Shown piece after piece: positions 59,301 through 64,000 of a stretch of 64,000 nt of DNA. This stretch comes from an uncultured Caulobacterales bacterium. Its GTDB lineage: Bacteria > Pseudomonadota > Alphaproteobacteria > Caulobacterales > Maricaulaceae. The stretch's first letter is position 1, and every line of letters starts with the position of its first letter. The notes beneath the pieces were generated by a model, which made no database searches, was not told where the DNA came from, and was given only the letters and a program-made list of their open reading frames with translations. The position numbers were made by a program, and so were the translations under genes. The stretch is from positions 1 through 64,000 of the forward strand of contig CALKXY010000017.1 of NCBI GenBank assembly GCA_938003545.1, in the 5' to 3' direction.

Positions 59301-62300
59301 CCGTTTCATATGTAACGGAGGCAGGCTGAACAACGACTGTTTCAGTGACTGTCTCAAAGACAGGCGGGACAGTGACGAGTTGAGTGGAGGCTTCCTGAAC
59401 AACAACAGTTTCTGAGACTGTTTCGAACACAGCTGGAACAGATACATATTCGACGCCAGCAGGCTGGACGACGATTGTTTCAGTTACGGTTTCGAATGTT
59501 GCTGGGATAGAAACCAGCTCGCTGGACGCTTCCTGAACAATGACTGGCTCTGAAACTGTCTCATAGACAGCTGGAACGGAGACATACTCAACAGAGGCTG
59601 GCGTGACGACGACAGTTTCTGTGACAGTTTCGAACGTTGCTGGGATTGTGACGAGTTCAGTCGAGGCTTCCTGAACAACAACAGTCTCAGAGACTGTCTC
59701 GAATGTTGCCGGAACTGATACATACTCAACGCCAGCCGGCTGAACAACAATCGTTTCCGCGACTGTTTCATAGACGGCCGGGACAGAGACGAGTTCTGTA
59801 GAGGCTTCCTGAACGACGACTGTTTCAGTGAAGGTTTCGTATTTGGCTGGAACGGACGCATATTCAACCGTTGCAGGCTGAACGACAACTGTTTCAGTCA
59901 CTGTTTCGTAGGTCGCAGGGATAGTTACGAGGTTCGTGGACGCTTCCTGAACAATGATTGGCTCTTGGATCGTCTCATAGACGGCTGGAACGACTTCATA
60001 TGTGACAGAGGCTGGCGTGACGACGACAGTTTCTGTGACAGTTTCGAACGTTGCCGGGATTGTGACGAGGTCAGTTGACGCTTCTTGAACGACAACCGCT
60101 TCAGACACAGTTTCGAAGACAGCGGGTACAGTTACATATTCAACGCCAGCAGGCTGGACGACGACAGTTTCTGAGACTGTTTCGAAGACAGCAGGGATGG
60201 TGACCATCTCGCTGGACGCTTCTTGAACAACAACTGTTTCCGATACTGTTTCATAAACAGCTGGGACGGAGACATATTCTGCCGTTGCAGGTTGAACGAC
60301 GACTGTTTCTGACACTGTTTCATATGTTGCAGGGATCGTGATCAAGTCAGTGGACGCTTCCTGAACAACGAGTGTTTCAGTGTAAGTTTCATACTCAGCC
60401 GGAACGGACACATATTCGACGCCAGCAGGCTGAACGACGACAGTTTCTGTTACAGTTTCGAATGAAGCTGGGATCGTGACAAGCTGTGTTGAGGCCTCTT
60501 GAACGACAACAGTTTCTGACACTGTTTCGTAAACAGCTGGAACAGAGACATATTCAACCGTTGCAGGTTGAACGACGACTGTTTCTGACACCGTTTCGAA
60601 TGTCGCAGGGATAGAGACCAGCTCGCTAGACGCTTCCTGAACAACGATTGTCTCGGAAACTGTGTCATAGACAGGCGGTACGACTTGGTACTCAACTGTT
60701 GCAGGCTGAACGACGACTGTCTCGGAGACAGTTTCGAATGTCGCAGGGATTGTGACCAATTCGGAACTAGCTTCCTGAACGACAACAACGTCTGTGTAGT
60801 TTTCATACTCAGCTGGAAGAACAGCATATTCGACGCCAGCAGGCTGGACAACGACGGTTTCTGTCACAGTTTCGAATGTCGCAGGGATTGTGACCAACTG
60901 TGTGCTGGCGGCTTGGACCTGAACGTTTTCTGTTACTGTTTCAAAGACAGGCGGGACAGTGACGAGCTCTGTGCTCGCTTCCTGAACGACGACTGTTTCG
61001 GAGACGGTTTCGAATGTTGCAGGGATTGTGACCAGCTCGCTGGATGCTTCCTGAACAACGATCGTTTCGCTGACAGTTTCAAAGACAGCTGGGACAGTTA
61101 CATATTCGACGCCAGCAGGCTGAACGACGACTGTTTCTGTGACGGTTTCGAATACCGCTGGGATCGTGATCAGTTCAGAAGAGGCTTCTTGTGCAACAAC
61201 TGTTTCCTGCACTGTCTCGAAGACAGGCGGGACAGTGACGAGTTGTGTAGAGGCTTCCTGAACAACGACTGTCTCTGTGACAGTTTCATATGTTGCTGGA
61301 ACCGTAACAAGCTCAGTTGCGGCTTCTTGCGCAACAACAGACTCTGTTACGTTTTCGAACTGTGCTGGAAGCACTGTGTACTCAACACTTGCAGGCTGGA
61401 CGACGACTGTCTCTGTGACAGTTTCATATGTAGCCGGGATTGTGACGAGCTGTGTTGCAGCTTCTTGAGAGACCATTGTCTCTTGAACTGTTTCAAAGAC
61501 GGCAGGAACAGTAACGAGCTCTGTGCTGGCTTCCTGAACAACAACCGTTTCTGTGTAATTTTCATAAACAGCAGGGATAGTTGAATATTCAACTGACTCT
61601 GGCTGAACAACGACTGTTTCGCTGACTGTTTCATAAACAGGCGGAATAGCGACGAGTTCTGTGGAGGCTTCTTGAACAACCACTGTTTCCGTTACTGTGC
61701 GGAATGTTGGCTGACCAGATGTTGCGCCGCCGCGATAAGCGTTAACCGCAGAGCGGGAAACAATATTGCCGCCAGAGGCAACGATGTTGCCTGATCCATC
61801 AAGTGACCCAACACGGGAGCCTGATGCGTTGAAGACTGTTCCGTCGGAAGAGACGGCGTAAGTCGTGCCGCCAATGACGAGACGTGTACGTGAAGACCCA
61901 GTGCCGATGAGTGTAAGGGGGTTAACAGCATTTGCAGCCAGGACGCTGCCGTTTGAAGCAACAAGGTTACCAGAGGCGTCTACAGTGCCGATGCGGGCGC
62001 CGGATGCGTTCGTAACAGTTCTGGAGGAATCGATATTATAAGCTGTGCCGTTGATTGTAACGGTAACGCGGCCACGGCCAGGAACAACAGAACCACCGCC
62101 AGCGACGAAGAGCTCATAGCTTTCTTCTTGAACGAGAATACGTTCAGTTACTGTTTCGAGCTGAGCAGGGATCTTTTTGATCTCTTCTCCGGCCTGACGC
62201 AGAACAACCTGCTCAGTCGATGTTTGGTACTGCGCAGGTACGATAACCCGAGCAAAACATTCACCTGGAAGCGGATTACCTGGCGGTAGCTCCTGAGCGA

Positions 62301-62355
62301 GTGTTGGTGCGGCTAAGACCGCGGCCGATGCGGCCAGTAAAAGAGTGCGTTTCAT
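53350..62355 (-). CDS. Giant secreted 23-residue-repeat protein with acidic and basic halves and a peptidoglycan-binding domain
   Basis: The ATG at 62355 gives 3001 residues with a signal peptide (LLLAASAAVLAAPTLAQ); the track's start at 62400 adds 15 residues before it. Order: signal peptide; Cys-containing founder segment (ECFARVIVPAQYQT); two copies of an SDGTVxNASG module; 51 acidic 23-residue repeats (VVVQEASTELVTIPATYE type); cap and second founder (LCRVLIPAKYKTITKQ); an EF-hand-like linker; about 48 basic repeats (RRVVKTPARTVERTIPAV type); EW cap and CEAN; a PG_binding_1 domain; a Gly/Thr-rich linker; two more SDG modules. Only three Cys are present. From memory, shorter wall-binding proteins with a handful of the same repeats exist in Proteobacteria; this looks like an extreme expansion. 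It is probably an envelope or surface structural protein; no enzymatic motif is seen. It is transcribed alone, with a CtrA-type box upstream and a strong terminator downstream. Confidence 0.93.
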   Translation of the reverse strand: MKRTLLLAASAAVLAAPTLAQELPPGNPLPGECFARVIVPAQYQTSTEQVVLRQAGEEIKKIPAQLETVTERILVQEESYELFVAGGGSVVPGRGRVTVTINGTAYNIDSSRTVTNASGARIGTVDASGNLVASNGSVLAANAVNPLTLIGTGSSRTRLVIGGTTYAVSSDGTVFNASGSRVGSLDGSGNIVASGGNIVSRSAVNAYRGGATSGQPTFRTVTETVVVQEASTELVAIPPVYETVSETVVVQPESVEYSTIPAVYENYTETVVVQEASTELVTVPAVFETVQETMVSQEAATQLVTIPATYETVTETVVVQPASVEYTVLPAQFENVTESVVAQEAATELVTVPATYETVTETVVVQEASTQLVTVPPVFETVQETVVAQEASSELITIPAVFETVTETVVVQPAGVEYVTVPAVFETVSETIVVQEASSELVTIPATFETVSETVVVQEASTELVTVPPVFETVTENVQVQAASTQLVTIPATFETVTETVVVQPAGVEYAVLPAEYENYTDVVVVQEASSELVTIPATFETVSETVVVQPATVEYQVVPPVYDTVSETIVVQEASSELVSIPATFETVSETVVVQPATVEYVSVPAVYETVSETVVVQEASTQLVTIPASFETVTETVVVQPAGVEYVSVPAEYETYTETLVVQEASTDLITIPATYETVSETVVVQPATAEYVSVPAVYETVSETVVVQEASSEMVTIPAVFETVSETVVVQPAGVEYVTVPAVFETVSEAVVVQEASTDLVTIPATFETVTETVVVTPASVTYEVVPAVYETIQEPIIVQEASTNLVTIPATYETVTETVVVQPATVEYASVPAKYETFTETVVVQEASTELVSVPAVYETVAETIVVQPAGVEYVSVPATFETVSETVVVQEASTELVTIPATFETVTETVVVTPASVEYVSVPAVYETVSEPVIVQEASSELVSIPATFETVTETIVVQPAGVEYVSVPAVFETVSETVVVQEASTQLVTVPPVFETVTETVVVQPASVTYETVPAVFETVSETIVVQEASTDLVTIPATFETVTETVVVTPASVTYAAVPAVYETVSETMVVQEASSELVVIPASFKDVTETVVVQEASTELVSIPATYETVSETVVVQEATTNLVSVPATFETVTETVVVQPETVEYVSVPAVYETFTETVVVQEASTDLVTVPATYGTVTETVVVQEAATELVVIPATFETVSQTVVVKEATTELLSVPATYRNVNETVVVQPASVTYETVPAVYETYNETLVVQEASTELVVTPATYRNVTETIVVQEASTELVSIPAEYETVTETVIVQPETVEYVSVPAKFRTENQQYIQQEAANTLTIIPAVYETVTETIVTQEASTRIEVVPATYKSVTETIVVTPTRTEIDVIPAKYETRSERVLIEPAREEWKPGSQALNSGAFQGGRVNTATRGQFTVFNGVSNQVVESTETIVNQTGEILCRVLIPAKYKTITKQVVVEPARSIERSIPAVTRAISKRVVDREATTREIAVPAVTSTLTRRIVKTPARVVDASGSNFAGGTRINGFNDANRDGRDDRDGLSKADAATADRTAGGSRLVGARNSGGQFGQQVGSVSTRVMSEEAKVVERRIPAVTKTLSKRVVKTPARTIERTVPAKTSTVTRRVVDRPAATVERAIPAVTKTETRRRVKTPARTVERAIPAVTKQVTRRVVDRPASTTERTIPAVTKVETRRVVKTPARTQERTIPAKTSTVTRRVVKTPASTVERTIPAVTKTETRRRVKTPAATVERRVPAVTKQVSRRVVKTPASTVERAVPAVTKTRTRRVVKTPARTQERTIPAVTQTVTRRVVDRPASTQERTIPAVTKQETRRVVKTPASTVERSIPAVTKQISRRVVKTPARTQERTVPAVTKTETRRVVKTPARTVERTIPAVTKQVTRRVVKTPATVAERGIPAVTKQETRRVVKTPARTVERAIPAVTKQVSRRVVKTPARTQERSIPAVTKMETRRVVKTPASTIERTVPAVTKQVSRRVVKTPARTQERTIPAVTKQETRRVVKTPASTVERAIPAVTKQISRRVVKTPASTIQRAVPAITKQETRRRVATPAATVERRVPAVTKQISRRVVKTPASTVERVVPAVTKMEARRVIKTPARTVERTIPAVTKQVSRRVVKTPSRVTERAIPAVTKMETRRVVKTPASTIERAIPAVTKQVSRRVVKTPARTTERAIPAVTKLETRRVVKTPAATVERTIPAVTKLVSRRVVKTPASTQERAVPAITKTETRRRIKTPARTIERATPAVTKQVSRRVVKTPASVTERTVPAITKLETRRVVKTPAATVERTVPAVTKQVSRRVVKTPARTTERAIPAVTKTETRRVVKTPARTVERTIPAVTKQVSRRVVKTPASTQERSVPAITKTETRRRIKTPSRTVERTIPAVTKSVSRRVVKTPAQVTERTVPAVNKPVTRRIVKTPASVVERRVPAVTKTETRRVVKTPARTTERAIPAVTKTETRRVVKTPASTIERSIPAVTKQVSRRVVKTPARVTERGIPAVTKQVARRVMRTPASTQERTIPAVTKQVSRQVVKTPARTVERTIPAKMQALTRRVVKTPARTVERTIPAVTKQVSRRVVKTPASVSERTIPAVTKQVARRVMRTPASTVERTIPAVTKTETRRRVKTPASTQERRIPAVTKQVTRRVVKTPATTQERTIPAVTKQVTRRVVDGAPRIERRVIPARYDTVQVQRVVQPARTESVVIPAQFGTIERRTQTSPEKAEWRQVLCEANSNVTVIRAIQRALQTQGFYSGALDGQLGRQTYASVERFQTARGLSTGGLTLRTVDALGVDWRSMVSGNQLATGGFTTGGTTTGTTGGFTTGTTVTTTGGSTGGAAAGYTIGSDGSVRNSAGVVIGTLRANGDVVNSTGQVIVRGLSATGGSITTGSVTGAAGGLNNRSTIGRSGGTILNNGTATTTTGAASGGSLSAGDFTVRADGSVVNQSGAVIGRVNANGEIIANGQVIGRVRPSN
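53353..53476 (-). repeat. SDG-type module, fourth copy (C terminus of giant protein)
   Basis: Encodes FTVRADGSVVNQSGAVIGRV followed by NANGEIIANGQVIG. It matches the pattern xDGxVxNxxGxxIGxxxxxGxIxxxGxVI seen near the N terminus, and ends the protein. Confidence 0.7.
53641..53749 (-). repeat. SDG-type module, third copy
   Basis: Encodes YTIGSDGSVRNSAGVVIGTL followed by RANGDVVNSTGQVIV, the same pattern as the other three copies. It follows a Gly/Thr-rich stretch (53755-53875) that acts as a linker after the wall-binding domain. Confidence 0.7.
53893..54085 (-). other. PG_binding_1 domain within the giant protein
   Basis: The segment AIQRALQTQGFYSGALDGQL, then GRQTYASVERFQTARGL and GGLTLRTVDALGV, is a three-helix peptidoglycan-binding domain 1. 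It directly follows the cap WRQVLCEANS and is the only part of the protein with a predictable ligand. Confidence 0.85.
54268..57579 (-). repeat. Basic 23-residue repeat array (about 48 units of 69 bp)
   Basis: Forty-seven regular units (54268-57510) and one divergent leading unit encode repeats of the form RRVVKTPA(R/S)T(V/I)ERTIPAV with alternating ends TKQVS and TKTET. A typical unit has five or six Arg/Lys and one or two Glu, a net charge of about +4. Two further divergent units (57960-57888 and on) plus a cap unit follow the same 23-residue spacing. Synonymous codons vary between units, so protein sequence rather than DNA identity is being kept. Confidence 0.95.
57689..57727 (-). other. 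EF-hand/dockerin-like Asp-rich linker in the giant protein
   Basis: Encodes NDANRDGRDDRDG, close to the DxNxDGxxD calcium-binding loop. It lies in the spacer (about 57580-57780) between the second founder units and the main basic array. A single loop may bind calcium weakly or only fold with a partner. Confidence 0.5.
58168..61686 (-). repeat. Acidic 23-residue repeat array (51 units of 69 bp)
   Basis: Fifty-one consecutive units encode repeats with three or four Glu and almost no Lys/Arg. Two unit types alternate for much of the array: QEAST(E/D)LVTIPAT(Y/F)E and QPA(G/T)VEYVSVPAVYE, giving a 46-residue (138-bp) double repeat. Three near-identical stretches at 59181, 59595 and 60009 are exactly 414 bp apart (six units), showing recent segmental duplication. 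The array keeps perfect 69-bp phase from end to end. Confidence 0.96.
61756..62058 (-). repeat. Two N-terminal SDG-type modules in the giant protein
   Basis: Copy one encodes YNIDSSRTVTNASGARIGTV with DASGNLVASNG; copy two encodes YAVSSDGTVFNASGSRVGSL with DGSGNIVASGG. They interrupt the founder repeat unit and the acidic array, and mirror the two modules at the C terminus. Confidence 0.7.
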
Positions 62356-62411
62356 ATTACGAAAACCCCCAAAGTCTTCCAGTGTCGTTACCCGCGACAT
62401 GCGGATATCTC

Positions 62412-62449
62412 AAAAAAGCCCAAATCACCCGCATGCGCGGACCTAGGGC
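62412..62449 (-). terminator. Imperfect hairpin with T-run between the HAD gene and giant gene
   Basis: On the minus strand GCCC...CCGC-GCAT-GCGG...GGGC is followed by six Ts, 33 or more bases after the HAD stop. It may terminate the HAD transcript, or, if transcription starts at the adjacent CtrA-type box, act as a leader hairpin of the giant gene. Confidence 0.35.
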
Positions 62450-62465
62450 GTTAACTTCCTCTTAA
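62450..62465 (-). promoter_or_regulatory. Perfect CtrA-type box upstream of the giant gene
   Basis: On the minus strand TTAAGAGGAAGTTAAC matches TTAA-N7-TTAAC. It lies about 95 bases upstream of the giant gene's start, a distance similar to the box before the coiled-coil gene. CtrA activates or represses cell-cycle and surface-structure genes in Caulobacter relatives. No clear -10 follows, so the call rests on the box alone. Confidence 0.5.
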
Positions 62466-62482
62466 ACTCTAAGGAAAGCAAT

Positions 62483-63163
62483 TCAATGACTAATTGGCGT
62501 TAAGCGAAAAGGTCGGAAGAAAGACGCCTCAGCGGCGTGTAACATCTCCTGATCTCCCCTCGTATCACCATAAGCCTCAAGTATTCTCACAGATTGTGGT
62601 GCAAATTGGTCCAAAATACGGCGAACTTTGTTTGCACCCCAAACGTTATAGCCTGACAATTCGCCAGTGATTCTGTCTTCATCGACGGCTAATTCTGTCG
62701 CCATGACGTGATTTGCCTGAATGCCGCATGAACTCGCCCAATGGCGCAAATAAGGGCCTATCGACGCGCTGCATATATATAATGACTCAGGTGTATATGT
62801 TTTGTCCTTCAATCGCGATTGGATATGTTCCATCGCGGCAGGGCGGACGAGGTCAGGAATAACGTCCCGCGCAAATTCAGCGGCGCGGGCATCAACGGCT
62901 TCGGCGGACTCCCCCGTGAAAAATTGTTTAATCACGGCCTTTTTGACGGCGTGGCGGTCAATGCGCCCGAATTTATATGACGCGAATGTAGGGAGTAGCC
63001 GTAGAATATTCGCAGCCCATCGCGGCGTTCCGGCGTAGTAGCGCAAAAACAGCGCAAATGTGTCGCGCGTCGTGATTGTACCGTCGAAGTCAAACACGAA
63101 AATCTCGTGTTGTAGTGACGATTCGCGTGCAGCTATAGCGTGTGTCGTGGACGGGTTAATCAT
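62483..63163 (-). CDS. HAD-IB family phosphatase
   Basis: The 226-residue protein has the HAD nucleophile motif FDFDGTITTRD near residue 24, the IB-type continuation LFLRYYAGTPRW, a motif II region (LYICSASIGPYLRHWA) and the acidic motif III AYGDTRGDQEML. It resembles phosphoserine phosphatase-like or phospholipid-phosphate HAD-IB enzymes such as PgpC; the substrate is not decided. It is in the same direction as the giant gene, 127 bases upstream, but a likely promoter and hairpin lie between. Confidence 0.87.
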   Translation of the reverse strand: MINPSTTHAIAARESSLQHEIFVFDFDGTITTRDTFALFLRYYAGTPRWAANILRLLPTFASYKFGRIDRHAVKKAVIKQFFTGESAEAVDARAAEFARDVIPDLVRPAAMEHIQSRLKDKTYTPESLYICSASIGPYLRHWASSCGIQANHVMATELAVDEDRITGELSGYNVWGANKVRRILDQFAPQSVRILEAYGDTRGDQEMLHAAEASFFRPFRLTPISH

Positions 63164-63344
63164 TGCGTGCGTATTACGACGAAAATCAAATCTTGCAAGT
63201 CTGTAATCTTGGTGTGATTGCCAAAGTACTAATCGCGCAAAAGCTGTGGAAAACTCGACCTGTGAATCGGGTCTTGCCCTGCATTACCTCGCATCCCAAA
63301 TATGTAACTAACGAATCCTCTGTTTCCTCGTGTCAGGATGTCAC

Positions 63345-64000
63345 ATGCACTCTAAGTTCATAACACAAGCCTCTGTAATCACACTTATTTTTCTGTCTGG
63401 TTGCAGTGTCTCAACGCAGGGCAATGATACAAAGTCTGATGTTCCGTTTGCACATATGAACTCGGATTTACCTGTAGACACGGCCATCACTTACGGCGAA
63501 CTGTCAAATGGTTTGCGGTATGGGGTTCGCCAAAATGCAACGCCGACAAAGACTGCTACACTTTTGATGCGCATTGATACTGGATCGCTCAATGAAACGG
63601 ACGAGACACGCGGGTTAGCACATTTCCTAGAGCATATGGCCTTTAACGGGTCCGAAAACATCCCTGAAGGCGAGATGACAAAGCGGTTGGAACGTTTTGG
63701 GTTGGCCTTTGGGGCGGACACGAATGCGTCGACAGGTTTTACGGAAACAACTTATCAGCTCGAACTGCCTGATGTGACCGAAGAGATGTTGGACGAGACG
63801 CTGGGGATAATGCGGGAAACCGCTCAACGGCTCCTCCTCGCGCCTGATGCTATAGATAAAGAACGCGGCGTCATTCAAGCGGAACGGCGGGCGCGGTCAA
63901 ACCCTGCATTTCGAGCGTTTTTGGATCAACTCGACTTCTATGCTGGGCATACGGTTTTGCCTGCGCGCTTACCAATTGGGACTGAGGAGACAATTCAAAC
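63345..64000 (+). CDS. M16 (pitrilysin-like) peptidase lipoprotein, cut by window end
   Basis: The ORF track missed this gene because it runs off the end; 218 codons are visible. The ATG at 63345 has AGGA about six bases upstream and gives a lipoprotein signal peptide with lipobox LSGC (Cys20). The inverted zinc motif HFLEH (residues 93-97) and the downstream KERGVIQAERRAR with the third ligand Glu are those of active M16 peptidases. Typical homologues exceed 900 residues, so most of the gene lies outside. The 181 bases between it and the divergent HAD gene show no clear promoter. Confidence 0.92.
   Translation, partial: MHSKFITQASVITLIFLSGCSVSTQGNDTKSDVPFAHMNSDLPVDTAITYGELSNGLRYGVRQNATPTKTATLLMRIDTGSLNETDETRGLAHFLEHMAFNGSENIPEGEMTKRLERFGLAFGADTNASTGFTETTYQLELPDVTEEMLDETLGIMRETAQRLLLAPDAIDKERGVIQAERRARSNPAFRAFLDQLDFYAGHTVLPARLPIGTEETIQ

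Noticed and set aside
60685-61584. 299-codon plus-strand ORF and other long plus-strand ORFs at 54181-55104, 57680-58324 and 58360-59001
   Set aside because: All lie opposite the giant gene and are repeat shadows with unusual Cys- or Asp-rich composition.
54268-61686. CRISPR array or non-coding satellite
   Set aside because: The 69-bp repeats have no constant repeat/unique spacer structure, stay in one reading frame for more than 7 kb, and vary mostly at synonymous positions; they are coding.
63220-63270. DnaA box-like CTGTGGAAAAC before the M16 gene
   Set aside because: It is a single imperfect match without neighbouring boxes or an AT-rich unwinding region; not an origin.

Overview
The window looks like chromosomal DNA of a marine-type alphaproteobacterium, probably in or near the Caulobacterales/Hyphomonadaceae/Maricaulales. 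The evidence is the gene content and order: an F1-only atpHAGDC operon near priA, an NDUFA12-type complex I protein next to a DUF2155 protein, lspA followed by a DUF3035 lipoprotein, an rluB-rsmD/tadA divergent pair, and the long block rplU-rpmA / obgE-proB-proA-nadD-rsfS-rlmH-envC-ctpA-yibQ-rppH. The assignment rests on recognised families and remembered synteny, not on a search. No rRNA, tRNA, CRISPR array, phage or insertion sequence was seen.

Left part (1-25 kb): aspS; a periplasmic pentapeptide-repeat protein; NDUFA12 plus DUF2155; punA, parE and glnE; a 1131-residue autotransporter that ends just before glnE, whose N terminus looks short; lspA with a lipoprotein; mutL; a solitary AT-rich fic gene preceded by three perfect inverted repeats; an FMN-binding protein with rsmD and rluB; tadA with an EamA transporter; a TSUP permease; a crescentin-like coiled-coil protein behind a CtrA-type box; a LysM lipoprotein; and a PepSY protein.

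Middle (25-53 kb): a TalC-type transaldolase and priA, then a strongly biased TonB-dependent receptor and a methyltransferase sitting between priA and the ATP synthase operon. After atpHAGDC come MOSC and phosphoesterase genes, an MFS exporter, and the long leftward housekeeping block from rplU to rppH. Many genes in it start with GTG or TTG and overlap their neighbour by 1-4 bases, which suggests translational coupling. A good sigma-70 promoter and a terminator-like leader hairpin precede rplU-rpmA, and a strong terminator follows it.

Right part (53-64 kb): the outstanding feature is one gene for a secreted protein of about 3000 residues. It is built almost entirely from some 100 tandem 23-residue repeats. 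The first 51 repeats are acidic (no Lys/Arg in the consensus) and the last 47 or so are basic (Arg/Lys-rich). Both sets can be aligned in register to one ancestral 23-mer. Each array starts with a Cys-containing founder segment and ends in an EW-type cap, and a peptidoglycan-binding domain follows the basic array. A perfect TTAA-N7-TTAAC box lies about 95 bases upstream of its start. This gene is the best candidate for a previously undescribed system: a charge-partitioned, possibly self-pairing, wall-anchored envelope fibre, perhaps under cell-cycle control. It is followed by a strong terminator and preceded by an HAD-family phosphatase. The window ends inside an M16 peptidase lipoprotein gene that the ORF track missed.
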